Assembly (NCBI GenBank): GCA_034359265.1
Contig: CP136891.1
Coordinates: 9,500,501-9,564,500, forward strand
Length of the DNA stretch: 64,000 bases
Source: Canna indica
Lineage: Eukaryota; Streptophyta; Magnoliopsida; Zingiberales; Cannaceae
Direction of reading: 5' to 3'
Under the pieces are notes generated by a model. That model was not told the DNA's origin, ran no database searches, and saw nothing but the letters and a program-made list of their open reading frames with translations. Of this stretch, positions 44,392 through 55,238 are shown in pieces; the stretch's first letter is position 1, and each line of letters begins with the position of its first letter. A program made the position numbers and the translations under genes.

Positions 44392-45741
44392 CTAAATAGT
44401 CAGATCAGGATTTATAATTTCAAGCTTGCAGGTTACCTGGTTCTTCTTCCAGTGCTTGAAAGGGTCGTCACCGATGAATCCTTGATTTTTTAGCCTTTGG
44501 AGTAATGGCTGAAATCTTTTTCTGAATTTCTCAGATTCTTCAAATTCATCCTGAGTCATTGCACTAAGAACTTCCAAGTATTCATTTTCCGTCAGGAGTA
44601 ATTCATCAATGGATGCAGTAGCCGATACTTCAGTATCATTTCTTGTAGTGATTGTGGTTACCTTCTTGTAAAAGGTAATGGTTTGCTCCTCTATCCTTAC
44701 GCCACCTTGCATGGCTCTTATGAAGTTGCATCCGACAAGCATCTGGATGCCATCCTTCTTACTCATTGGAAAGGCGTAGGTGAAGGGTATTTTGAATTTA
44801 TTGTCTTCCACAGACATATACCCATTTTTGAGCTTCTTGTTGGCTACTTGCTGTGAGTTAACCCCGTTGATCAGAATGGGGTAGGCGCTAGGTTCCAGGG
44901 CTTCTTCAGGAATTGAGTCCTGGTCTATGCAGCAAACCGTGGCGCCAGTGTCTAGGATAGCCTGAACTTTGAAATGTTTAACGTTGGGTATCTCCATGAT
45001 GATGACCATGTTATACAGTCTGTTCAGTATCCTCTTTCCTCTAGGCGGATCTATTTTATCAGCAAAAGTAACGAACTCTTGTGGTAGATCTGTTGTAGTG
45101 GATAGTTTGTTTACCTTTTCAGTATCTGCTTCTCTGAATACTATCCCTGTTTGCCTTTTTACTTCATCAGTTTTGTGGTCTGTTGCTGGAAATTTGCCTT
45201 TTCTTTGCCTCGTCTCTTCCTCAATGCTGAGTCTGTTGAATTCCTCTTCTAGGTCTTCAATGTCTTCTTTTTGTTTCAGAAGCTCAATTTCTTGCTTGAG
45301 CTTAGCGTTTTCAGTCTTGATGAAGGCATTCTCCTCTAGCAGATATTTTGTATAATCCAGCAATTCTTTAATCAAGTTTTCCTTGTCACTGTATACTGGG
45401 AAGTTTGACTTGATAATTGTTAATTGTCTCCCCATATTGAACCGGGAACACATTGGACATACCGTAATTAGGCAGCTTCTGCAGTGGGCTCTCATTTTAG
45501 GATTTGTAGGCTCTTTGCAAATAGTACATCTTTCACAGCCCCTTGTGATGTCAATGTTGTTGTCTTCCCAGCGGTGGATGCACTCATTCATCCCTCTGCT
45601 TGCAAGATGGTCTGCCACATGTTGCACGTTGTACCTGAAATTTGTGTGGCTTGTGTTAGACAGGCGGCCTATTAAGGATCGGGATAGCAGGAGGTTGCTT
45701 TCTCCTCCCTGCCATCCTTGATAGCCATGAGTCTGTATAAA
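44392..45741 (-). pseudogene. EPRV movement-protein end fused to Cys-rich/protease region, copy 1
   Basis: The open frame starts at the inverted junction (about 45741). It carries about 50 residues of movement protein (GYQGWQGGESNLLLSR, GRLSNTSHTNFRYN) and then jumps at 45591 to the second Cys-rich motif, deleting the coat protein. The retroviral-type aspartic protease follows (VQAILDTGATVCC, active DTG), then a linker to the stop at 44392. An aberrant fusion produced by rearrangement. Confidence 0.9.
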
Positions 45742-46244
45742 TCGCCAACCCACCATAGATGACCAGATACGAGACTATCGTCTTAGTAACAGACTAAGAC
45801 ATGAAATGCAACGGCGCCTACCTACATCCAGCAGCAGAAGAAGAGGCTTCCGGCGAAGCCTTGAGTCTCAACTAAGCCCAGATGCTGAACTCTCCATCTC
45901 TCAGTACCAAAGAGCACAGCAGGTCCTAGCTGAGACTTTATATCAAGCTGGTTGGTCAGAACGAAACCACAGAGTTTATCAACACTACTCTGACGAGCGC
46001 ATCCTGGTAACAGAGGGAGCACAGGTAGAACTCCCTTTTATAACTGATCAAAGTTATAACTTACTAGTGCAGGAAGGACTTCAACACCTGCACATGGGTA
46101 TGATTATGGTACGTCTCCATACATTACATAGGCGAAGTGCTGGTGTAAATGCACTGATTTTACTCAGAGACACTCGATGGTCAGACGACCGAGCTGTTAT
46201 TAGCTCAATGGAGGTAGATCTTACAACCAGGACCCAACTGGCGT
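45742..46244 (+). pseudogene. EPRV movement-protein N-terminal fragment
   Basis: Plus-strand copy of the polyprotein start, lacking the first about 25 codons. It begins near RQPTIDDQIRDYRLS and ends at DLTTRTQLAY, inside the movement domain, where it is joined to the protease linker with a 2-bp overlap (TA). It differs by single substitutions from the minus copy at 47.2-47.85 kb. Confidence 0.88.
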
Positions 46245-46652
46245 ACCACAAGAGTTCGTTACTTTTGCTGATAAAATAGATCCGCCTAGAGGAAAGAGGA
46301 TACTGAACAGACTATATAACATGGTCATCATCATGGAGATACCCAACGTTAAACATTTCAAAGTTCAGGCTATCCTAGACACTGGCGCCACGGTTTGCTG
46401 CATAGACCAGGACTCAATTCCTGAAGAAGCCCTGGAACCTAGCGCCTACCCCATTCTGATCAACGGGGTTAACTCACAGCAAGTAGCCAACAAGAAGCTC
46501 AAAAACGGGTATATGTCTGTGGAAGACAATAAATTCAAAATACCCTTCACCTACGCCTTTCCAATGAGTAAGAAGGATGGCATCCAGATGCTTGTCGGAT
46601 GCAACTTCATAAGAGCCATGCAAGGTGGCGTAAGGATAGAGGAGCAAACCAT
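46245..46652 (+). pseudogene. EPRV protease fragment, copy 2
   Basis: Starts in the linker (PQEFVTFADKIDPPRG), includes the complete DTGATVCC protease core and ends at VRIEEQTI. It then abuts, in the opposite orientation, the end of the movement-protein segment. Nearly identical to 44.66-45.07 kb. Confidence 0.9.
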
Positions 46653-47879
46653 TAGGACCTCCTCCTCTTCCCCAGCCGGAGAAATTAAGTCCCACTTAAT
46701 TTTAGTGGTGGGATAAGAATCAGATCCATCAGAAGGATCCCAGAGAGGTTGATCGTCATTATGATCTTCAGGGAGATCAGTAGTGAGAGCTTTAAGGTAT
46801 TGCTGAAAGGTGTGGTCATCCTCACCATATTCACTGCTCCAGTCTTGCTCTTGTTCATATTCTTCATCAAAATCATAATCACAAAGTAGCATGGCTGCGA
46901 ATTCTTCTGTAATGTCATGCCCCTGAGTTGCTGGGTCAGGTGTGATTGTGTAGTCATTGAACTGAACGGCAAGTGAGCCATCAGTTCTTGTTCGAATAAC
47001 TGACATCTGTGGATTTCTTGTGGTGGAGATTGCTGCGGGTCTGATGATCCATTGTTGACCCTGCAGGCTCTCCGTTGTTCTAACTTGTCCAGGGATCGCA
47101 CGGATCCCTCTGCTTGCAAGATGGTCTGCCACATGTTGCACGTTGTACCTGAAATTTGTGTGGCTTGTGTTAGACAGGCGGCCTATTAAGGATCGGGATA
47201 GCAGGAGGTTGCTTTCTCCTCCCTGCCATCCTTGATAGCCATGAGTCTGTATAACGAGCTGTATATGTTCTCTGAAGTCGTGGATGCTTATTGTTATGTC
47301 CGGGGCTGTATACGCCAGTTGGGTCCCGGTTGTAAGATCTACCTCCATGGAGCTAATAACAGCTCGGTCGTCTGACCATCGAGTGTCTCTGAGTAAAATC
47401 AGTGCATTTACACCAGCACTTCGCCTATGTAATGTATGGAGACATACCATAATCATACCCATGTGCAGGTGTTGAAGTCCTTCCTGCACTAGTAAGTTAT
47501 AACTTTGATCAGTTATAAAAGGGAGTTCTACCTGTGCTCCCTCTGTTACCAGGATGCGCTCGTCAGAGTAGTGTTGATAAACTCTGTGGTTTCGTTCTGA
47601 CCAACCAGCTTGATATAAAGTCTCAGCTGGGACCTGCTGTGCTCTTTGGTACTGAGAGATGGAGAGTTCAGCATCTGGGCTTAGTTGAGACTCAAGGCTT
47701 CGCCGGAAGCCTCTTCTTCTGCTGCTGGATGTAGGTAGGCGCCGTTGCATTTCATGTCTTAGTCTGTTACTAAGACGATAGTCTCGTATCTGGTCATCTA
47801 TGGTGGGTTGGCGATTCTCTACGCCCGATATAGATGGTCTTGGGGCCAAGACCTCTGTAGTAGTTCGTGTAGAAGTCAT
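46653..47879 (-). pseudogene. EPRV movement-protein / polyprotein N-terminal region
   Basis: Starts MTSTRTTTEV, overlapping the stop of the upstream 134-aa ORF by ATGA, a badnavirus-style ORF junction. Contains the best copy of the movement domain (VYQHYSDERILV, MIMVCLHTLHRR, LLRDTRWSDDRAVISSMEVD, GYQGWQGGES, RLSNTSHTNF). An acidic linker follows (DYDFDEEYEQEQDWS), cut at GEEEEVL before the coat-protein core. The product would target plasmodesmata in a virus; here it is truncated. Confidence 0.88.
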
Positions 47880-48280
47880 ACCTGCTTTGCTTTGGCCTTT
47901 TCCTGCTCGAATATGACCTTTGGGTCTTTGTAGACGTATAGCTTTCCCTTTTGTTTCGGGATCTTCTTTTCAGAAGGCTCTCGTCCAAGTTTTAATTGTT
48001 GCAGGTCTTTAGTTAAAGCCTCTATGGAGTCCGATAAGGATTGTGGTTTATCCTTTTCTTGTTTGATGGCCTTAACCTCAGCTTCTACCTCGTCCAATTT
48101 TTCTTTAATTTGCACCGTAAGTTGAATGAGTGTGTTCAATTGTCTAATCAATGCTTCATAGTGTTTAGTAACTATGGAAGTGGGTCTTATAAATCCCTCA
48201 GATGGGAGTCCAAGAGAATCAGTGGCCTTAAGGGCTTCACGATAAACTGAACTTGCAGCTGTTAGATGCCAGTCGCTCAT
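47876..48280 (-). CDS. EPRV small coiled-coil ORF (badnavirus ORF2-like), copy 1
   Basis: 134 aa starting MSDWHLTAASSVYREALKAT. It has the GFIRPTSIV...LIRQLNTLIQL pattern of badnavirus ORF2 products, then a heptad coiled coil (IKEKLDEVEAEVKAIKQEKD) and a basic tail. Such proteins are virion-associated, nucleic-acid-binding in relatives. It sits right after the leader and overlaps the next ORF by ATGA. Intact reading frame. Confidence 0.75.
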   Translation of the reverse strand: MSDWHLTAASSVYREALKATDSLGLPSEGFIRPTSIVTKHYEALIRQLNTLIQLTVQIKEKLDEVEAEVKAIKQEKDKPQSLSDSIEALTKDLQQLKLGREPSEKKIPKQKGKLYVYKDPKVIFEQEKAKAKQV

Positions 48281-48548
48281 GAAGTGAATTTGACGTTAAT
48301 ATAAGTACTTCTAGGCTAGTAAGACCTTAAGATTACGAAAGTATGAGAAATCTTCTCCTTAAATGGGTACTGTTATCCCCGTTATCGCCTATCTTAAGAT
48401 ACGTAATAGCTTTGAAGTAATATATCAATGTTAAAACACCTCTAGAACTCTTGCAATTAACAAAAACAAGTACAATATACCTGTAATGATCGATTAAGGC
48501 TCTGATACCATAACCAAAAGGATGCGGAAACGGCTTCTCAAATCGTTC
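48281..48548 (-). promoter_or_regulatory. EPRV leader with primer-binding site, copy 2 (promoterless)
   Basis: Carries TGGTATCAGAGCC at 48498-48510 (minus) and the leader down to the 134-aa ORF. The TATA/upstream part is missing because the coat-protein fragment is joined directly at GAAC, a 4-bp overlap between the two parents. Confidence 0.85.
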
Positions 48549-49588
48549 CTTCGGTAGCTGAGTGACTGATGATGACTCACCAGTTGTGGCGAACGCTGTC
48601 TCGTTGTTGTTTTCCAATTTGTCTTGCAATTTTCTGAAGACAGGATATTCCATTTCTGCCGTGTATGCTGTCTCGGAAGAAATATTAAATCGGCTGAATC
48701 TAGCCTCAAAGTCATCTTCAATCAATATGACAAAAGCTGATTCATAAGGTAGATCCATAGATAGCGTGTGAGCTAATCCGCATTCACCTTCAGAAAATGA
48801 GCAAATAGCATCGCTATCTGGCTCATTTAGGTCTACGGAAAGGACGTCCCAGTCTTCGGGCAGTTCCAGGTTCTCTATTATAGCTGCTCGAGCTATATTT
48901 CCGCGCTTACCTTTGCAGTCCCTGGCATAGTGTCCTTCTTCTCCACAAATGAAGCATTTGCACTTCTTTGTTCTGTCAGAATACTTCTTTTTGAAAATAC
49001 GCACATGAGTGTCATGTGGCTTTCCTTTGTAATTTCTGGCCTTTCTTAGGCCCAGTTTTTTCTCCTTTTTGTAGTATCCTGGTATAGGGATTTTTCTGCA
49101 GATAAAAAGATCCTTCAAGCTCTTTTGAACTGCAGCTCGTTTGCACTGCTCCTCAAGATATTGATAAGTAAAGTGAATTCTCGGGATTACACCAACCGTA
49201 TTTCCAGGGTGCTTTGCTTTAAAAGCAGCTTCAATATCTTTACCGATCAAGGGAGGCATCTTCCTGAATATCTTTTCTGAAAGTTCGGAGGATACGTACA
49301 TCCTTCCTGACTTAGCTGCCAAGATTTTAAAATCATTTAAATAGTCAAATAAATCTTTCACATTTGTGCAAGATAACCTTTCTAGGTCTTCATAGGCTCT
49401 GTTTTGTTCATCAGTAGAGCCTGTTGTGGGGTCTTCCAATAGTATCATTCTTCGGATTTGTGAAAGTACGTTTTGAGGGTCATCTGCTATGTTGGTGAGT
49501 TCTTCATACTCACCAACAAAGCCATCCTCCATTGAATCCATATCTTCTTTTCTGTTTCACCAAGCAGGTTTTCTATGAAACACATCTT
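48549..49588 (-). pseudogene. EPRV coat-protein C-terminal part
   Basis: Reads LGETEK near the right end, then changes frame near 49530 and continues YEELTNIADDPQNVLSQIRR, DLERLSC, KSGRMYVSSELSEKIF, and the CCHC zinc knuckle CFICGEEGHYARDC, followed by an acidic region to VTQLPKE. It is then fused to the leader. This is the only coat-protein copy here. Its N-terminal part is absent and a frameshift is present. Confidence 0.87.
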
Positions 49589-49997
49589 TGATCGGATCCA
49601 CCTGGATCAAACATTTCGCACTATCTCTGAATTAGAAAAACTCATAGCAGTAAGTTTTCTGCAAAAGGCACGGGTCGAACAGTCTGACTCCAAGCACAAA
49701 TGGGAATCAGACGCTGTAGACATCATCTCACGTCACATCGAGAATCTCAAGCAATGCCATCAGATGATCAACAGTACCCGGCAGAGCATAACCTACACCA
49801 TCTAGACACCACCCACGAAGTCAGGATAAGCAAGCATCTTATGTCACTATCACGCTAGCTGTAAAGACTAAATAATTGTGTGAATTATTGTACTAAGGCA
49901 TAACTTTCGGTGAAAGCATATAATCTGAGTGGACGATGGGGCCCAATGAGCACCCGCACTCAATTATGAGGCTTCCTCGCTAAGTTTCCTTCAGTCA
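49589..49997 (+). pseudogene. EPRV fragment: end of the 142-aa ORF plus upstream intergenic region
   Basis: Plus-strand copy of the last about 70 codons of the 142-aa ORF (IHLDQTFRTISELEK onward) and about 190 bp of intergenic DNA, ending at TTTCCTTCAG just before the TATA box of the other copies. It is joined there to the first codons of the movement-protein ORF in reverse. Confidence 0.85.
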
Positions 49998-50069
49998 TGG
50001 ATGGTCTTGGGGCCAAGACCTCTGTAGTAGTTCGTGTAGAAGTCATACCTGCTTTGCTTTGGCCTTTTC

Positions 50070-50447
50070 CTACTCGAATATGACCTTTGGGTCTTTGTAG
50101 ACGTATAGCTTTCCCTTTTGTTTCGGGATCTTCTTTTCAGAAGGCTCTCGTCCAAGTTTTAATTGTTGCAGGTCTTTAGTTAAAGCCTCTATGGAGTCCG
50201 ATAAGGATTGTGGTTTATCCTTTTCTTGTTTGATGGCCTTAACCTCAGCTTCTACCTCGTCCAATTTTTCTTTAATTTGCACCGTAAGTTGAATGAGTGT
50301 GTTCAATTGTCTAATCAATGCTTCAGAGTGTTTAGTAACTATGGAAGTGGGTCTTATAAATCCCTCAGATGGGAGTCCAAGAGAATCAGTGGCCTTAAGG
50401 GCTTCACGATAAACTGAACTTGCAGCTGTTAGATGCCAGTCGCTCAT
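50070..50447 (-). CDS. EPRV small coiled-coil ORF (badnavirus ORF2-like), copy 2
   Basis: The same product as at 47876-48280 with single substitutions (for example H-Y to H-S after VTK). A full leader and promoter (50461-50999) precede it. Only about 16 codons of the following polyprotein ORF remain (to 49998). Confidence 0.75.
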   Translation of the reverse strand: MSDWHLTAASSVYREALKATDSLGLPSEGFIRPTSIVTKHSEALIRQLNTLIQLTVQIKEKLDEVEAEVKAIKQEKDKPQSLSDSIEALTKDLQQLKLGREPSEKKIPKQKGKLYVYKDPKVIFE

Positions 50448-50460
50448 GAAGTGAATTTGA

Positions 50461-50999
50461 CACTTAATATAAGTACTTCTAGGCTAGTAAGACCTTAAGA
50501 TTACAAAAGTATGAGAAATCTTCTCCTTAAATGGGTACTGTTATCCCCGTTATCGCCTATCTTAAGATACGTAATAGCTTTGAAGTAATATATCAATGTT
50601 AAAAACACCTCTAGAACTCTTGCAATTAACAAAAACAAGTACAATATACCTGTAATGATCGATTAAGGCTCTGATACCATAACCAAAAGGATGCGGAAAC
50701 GACTTCTCAAATCGTTCGCAGGTAGTCTGAATACTCGGGAACAAGATGAGGAACACAAGAAAATACTTGAAAGCTTATATATTAGAAACACACTTGAAAA
50801 GATTACAAGGTAGGAGAGGTAGAACTTCTGGGATCTCCAGTATGCTCTGCAACTCCGAAGTCTAAGTCTTATATAGACTGAAGGAAACTTAGCGAGGAAG
50901 CCTCATAATTGAGTGCGGGTGCTCATTGGGCCCCATCGTCCACTCAGATTATATGCTTTCACCGAAAGTTATGCCTTAGTACAATAATTCACACAATTA
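50461..50999 (-). promoter_or_regulatory. EPRV promoter, primer site and leader, copy 3
   Basis: TATATAAG equivalent at 50868-50875 (AGTCTTATATAG on plus), primer site TGGTATCAGAGCC at 50667-50679, then leader to the small ORF. One extra A relative to copy 1 near 50602 and a few substitutions. Confidence 0.85.
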
Positions 51000-51013
51000 T
51001 TTAGTCTTTACAG

Positions 51014-52918
51014 CTAGCGTGATAGTGACATAAGATGCTTGCTTATCCTGACTTCGTGGGTGGTGTCTAGATGGTGTAGGTTATGCTCTGCCGGGTACTG
51101 TTGATCATCTGATGGCATTGCTTGAGAGTCAACTTCTTTGCTCCTGATGCTATCATAATTCTCACTTAAAGTATAGAATTCTTCATACCTTGCTACTCGT
51201 AAAATCACATCTTCACCTTCCTCAAATTCGTCCCAGAAAGGTGGTTCTTCCCATAATGGTGGTGGATTAGGGTTGTTCTGGCGAGGGTCATATTCATATC
51301 TGTAGGTCAAGCCATTTTCCATGACATTTTCAATTGCAGTTTCATTATCCTCTATGATTTCCTGGATCTCATATTCATATCTGTAGGTCAAGCCATTTTC
51401 CATGACATTTTCAATTGCAGTTTCATTATCCTCTATGATTTCCTGGATCTCATCATCCCAGGAGTAAAGGGCTTGCGCAGATTCTTCTGGCTTGAAATAA
51501 TTGCACAGTTTATGAATAATAACACTTAATGACTGAACTACCTTTTGGGGTGCTTGCTCAGTCTCCTTGATGGCCTCTTCCAAGTTTATGAGATTTTTGT
51601 TCACAAATTCTGGAATTTCTTCCACGAGTACGAGCTTTGTTGTGAGTCGAGATAGGGCATCGGCTAATACATTTAGCTTTCCTTCGATGTGCTCGAAATG
51701 AATCTGTATGCCAGTTCCAGTTATATAATCGACAAAATTGAGCCATCTTACCCTTGACGGCTTATTCTGACTGGATTTATTATAAAAACTAATGATTGCT
51801 TGGCAATCAGTTCTTATAGTCATTTCCTGCTTGTCAAGATAGTGTATCTTCAGCGCCTTCAGAGACTCCATGCATGCGTGGATTTCTGCATCAATTGTTG
51901 ATTTAATAACAGGGAACTTACCACTTGCGTATGCACAGACTTTCTCAGATTGTCGTCTGTCATTCTTGCGATGCTTCCATTTGCATACGCCACCCCATCC
52001 TTCCATGCAGCCATCAGTTTCCAATATGATGTAGGCGTCAGGGGGAGGTAATTCCAAGTCAGGTAGGTTTTGCACCAGATGCTTAACCTTGGCGATTATT
52101 TCTTTGTCTGATGACTTGATTCTTGTGTCACCATGAGGTCCGGTCTTTGAGTACAGTGGACCTAAGAGTGTTCCCATCTTTGGAATATAGCTTCGGGCAT
52201 AGTTGAGTATCCCGAGCCAAGTTCTCATTCCAGTTTTTGTCCTTAGCTCATCTTCCTCAAAGGATATTATTTTCTTGATAATATGAGGTTGAAGGCGTAT
52301 CTTGCTATTGCCAATAATGGCACCTAAAAATTCTATCTCTTGCGTAGCAATCTTCATCTTGGTGGGTGAGAGAATTAAGCCCCACTTTTCACATATCTCA
52401 AGCATAGTCTTGAGATGCTTTGCATGATCTTCTTCATTGTTTGAGAAAACCAGAATGTCGTCAATATATACTGCAATGAACTGTTCAGTTCCTTCAAAAC
52501 ATTTGTCCATTTTCCTCTGAAATATGGACGGAGCATTCTTCAGGCCGAATGACATGACTAGCCATTCATAAAGGCCTCCTGGTACTATAAAAGCTGTCCA
52601 TGGGATAGACTCTGGATCCATGGCTACTTGGTGAAATCCGCTTTTCAGATCAAATTTAGAGAATACCTTACTATTCCCTATCTTCTTTAAAATCGTATTG
52701 ATTCCGGGCAGGCTGTATTGGTCCTTGTATGTGTTGTCGTTCAGTGTCTTGTAGTTAAAGACCATTCGCTCCTTTCCTTTTACCTCTGCCTTAATGACTG
52801 GATCAATCGTAGTACCTGAATTTACTATTATGGCCATAGTCCTGTGTCTACTTGTGCTAGGCCGAATAGCTCCTATCTGCAATAATGCTTTGACGTGCCT
52901 GTCAAATTGCTCCTTCAT
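51014..52918 (-). pseudogene. EPRV reverse transcriptase / RNase H, copy 2
   Basis: Same order of RT and RNase H motifs as copy 1, with YIDDILVF intact. The LVMPFGLKNAP box reads LVMSFGLKNAP here. An 81-bp tandem duplication (about 51289-51450; unit EIQEIIEDNETAIENV...) adds 27 residues to the acidic tail. After SIRSKEV the frame is fused to the end of the 142-aa ORF and intergenic sequence, losing the natural C-terminus. Confidence 0.92.
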
Positions 52919-52948
52919 GGTTGGCGTGATGTGCTTTAAAGGTTTGTC

Positions 52949-53233
52949 CTAAATAGTCAAATCAGGATTTATAATTTCAAGCTTGCAGGTTACCTGGTTC
53001 TTCTTCCAGTGCTTGAAAGGGTCGTCACCGATGAATCCTTGATTTTTTAGCCTTTGGAGTAATGGCTGAAATCTTTTTCTGAATTTCTCAGATTCTTCAA
53101 ATTCATCCTGAGTCATTGCACTAAGAACTTCCAAGTATTCATTTTCCGTCAGGAGTAATTCATCAATGGATGCAGTAGCCGATACTTCAGTATCATTTCT
53201 TGTAGTGATTGTGGTTACCTTCTTGTAAAAGGT
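52949..53233 (-). pseudogene. EPRV protease-RT linker, copy 2
   Basis: Reads VTTITTRNDTEVSATASIDE to NPDLTI and then a stop at the same place as copy 1 (44392). The protease itself is absent. The viral DNA ends at 53233 after TTGTAAAAGGT. Confidence 0.88.
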
Positions 53234-54752
53234 TGTCTCTAGAAGATCTCTACCCAAATAATCCATTATCTCAACCCACTAACAAGTAACAATCCATTAC
53301 AATTCTGGAGCCTCATCAACCGAACACCCCAGCAGCAACAAAGAAAACTTGCTTCTTTTTACTAGAGCACTGCAACAACTAGATGTATTCTTTGAGCACC
53401 TCAACCATTGAACAAGCAGAGTAGCATTGTCACCTTTGACACTATAATATCCAGCCTCTACCTATTCTTTGACACTATCAGTTCTTTGCAAGCTTTGCTA
53501 CATTCATGGTGCCTCTCTAAGCTGTTTATTTATCAGAACTAGACTGGTATTGATTAGTTTGTGAGAATATTTATTTCTTCTTTTTTTCTTCTAATCTAAA
53601 CAACTCTTCAACTTTTTATCTACTAGTAATATGCACTATTCAAGGATACGTCTCAATTTAGTGGTTTTTGGAAAATATCTAATATTCTCTCACGTGAATG
53701 CAATTTATCCGTAAACTTGATATAGATTTTCTAATATGAATTCTTTTTCTATGTAAGAGAACTAAAGAACGGAATCAAAGACTACATAGTCAATCTCTTC
53801 TATCTTGCAATAAAAGGGGCCTTTCTTGTCATGCATAAAGTTACTTGTCATATATAGTCATGTACTACTTTTCTCTAGCTTTCTCTTTAGAATGTGATGG
53901 AGTTAAGCTAATCAGATTCTCTTATCCCCCAGGTTACTGTTATTCTTTATAGAAGAGTAATAATGCCTTATCCACACCCCATTATCATCTAATGTTACTG
54001 TTAGTTTAGCTCATGAATGTTAGATTTTTTTTCTTCTATTTTCTACATTCTTATATTTCTCAGAGTTAAAAATATATATAATAACATCATGCAGATGCCA
54101 TGTTAGACCTGAACAGTATAATCAGTTGATCCAATCATTCATATTCCTTGGTATTATTAATTCTGCTATTTCAAATTATGCGATGCGTAACAATTAATGC
54201 TGATAACCTGACTATGAGAACTGAACGTAATTTTAAAGATGCAGTCGCTAGAACTTTTAACAGCCCACAGCCACTCTCTTCTGACATTTCAGAAACATAT
54301 ATGATTATATGCTGCAGGAACATCTAGCAGTAGCGAATATACTATTTGAATCTCAGAACACGGTAAAGAAAGTATTACCAAAACAAATGAAAATGGGAGT
54401 GCATATAAACAACATAACTTCGAATAAAGGCCTACTTGCCATTCCTAGATAACGATGATAAAAAGATTTCAAGCTAAGAGTTAGCAATCTTTCTTGTTAG
54501 CATTATTGGATATCCAGATTAATCAGAGATAGAGCTAGAGGGCTTCATTAAACACAAAAAAATAACTACAAAAAAATATAATCCATATTTCTTCTTGGTA
54601 AAACCGTAAAGAAGAAAGAACCAGATTAAGAAGCTAATTGTGTAGCCAAATAGCCAAATAGCCAAATAATAGAATAAGTGGGCTTAATTTGACAAAATAA
54701 AATCGAACGAACATAATCAGATAAGAAGCAAATCTTGGAGCCAAAGACACAC
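53234..54752. other. Spacer right of the pararetrovirus cluster
   Basis: AT-rich, no supported gene and no clear transposon ends. Probably intron DNA of the FKBP62-like pseudogene or inserted filler. Confidence 0.35.
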
Positions 54753-55238
54753 CGTGGTCGAGCTTGAATTTGAATGGCGTCCCCTAATCACGGCTGGAAG
54801 TCTGGAACCGAACTTGGATCCGTCAAGCAGAGTCCCAGAGTAGTGTGCACTGCAATTCAAACCCTCAAATATCAGACTTCTACCGCCAAGAATCCACTAA
54901 GCAACACTAAACAGTCTAAGTCCAGCCACGACCTCACCGAGATTCCACAAATGTCGAAAGAACACAGTTTAGAATTCTACAAAAGTTATCAGGAATTAAT
55001 TTCATAACCAAATCTGTGGCTTCCGGAATTCGAATACCTTCGACTTCGTCTCCAACTTCGGACGTCGCCCTTCTTGACAAGCTTCTTCCTGAGCCCTTCC
55101 ATCCCGATCTCCTTCTCCTCGCCGAGCTTGAGCGCGGGGCTCTCTTCAGGCAGATCCATCATGGCGTAATCGGGCACCTCCTCGCCAGCCGGGAGATGCC
55201 AACCGGGAGATCGAAGTCCTCCTCCATGGCGGCAGCCA
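54753..55238 (-). pseudogene. FKBP62/ROF1-like pseudogene, exons 1-2
   Basis: Exon 1 (55238 down to 55038) starts MAAAMEEDFDLP and carries LKLGEEKEIGMEGLRKKLVKKG, the conserved lead-in of multi-domain plant FKBPs, ending at a good donor (GAAG|GTATTC). A 14-bp tandem repeat (ATCTCCCGGYTGGC twice) shifts the frame after DLP, and a deletion follows LVKKG. Exon 2 (54849 down to 54753) has an acceptor TTGCAG, then pieces of the first FKBP domain (GTLLDGSKF, TPFKFKLDHG) separated by a 2-bp insertion and another shift. The gene is clearly dead. Its later exons appear at 37455-38085. Confidence 0.7.

Larger units (their letters stand above)
40626..53233. mobile_element. Endogenous pararetrovirus cluster (Caulimoviridae, badnavirus-like), rearranged
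   Basis: At least eight viral segments of alternating strand: 40626-41292 (+), 41293-45741 (-), 45742-46244 (+), 46245-46652 (+), 46653-48548 (-), 48549-about 49588 (-), about 49589-49997 (+) and 49998-53233 (-). Family evidence: a movement-protein domain, a CCHC coat-protein finger, a second Cys-rich motif with C-x2-C-x11-C-x2-C-x4-C-x2-C spacing typical of badnaviruses, an aspartic protease, RT/RNase H, and a tRNA-Met primer site. Host DNA or an old LTR flanks both sides. Repeated segments differ by only a few bases. No integrase is present, consistent with integration through host repair. The N-terminal half of the coat protein does not occur in the window. Confidence 0.93.

Noticed and set aside
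54774..55007. Plus-strand ORF starting MASPNHGWKSG as a gene
   Set aside because: It is antisense to exon 2 of the FKBP62-like pseudogene, whose splice sites and domain pieces explain the sequence.
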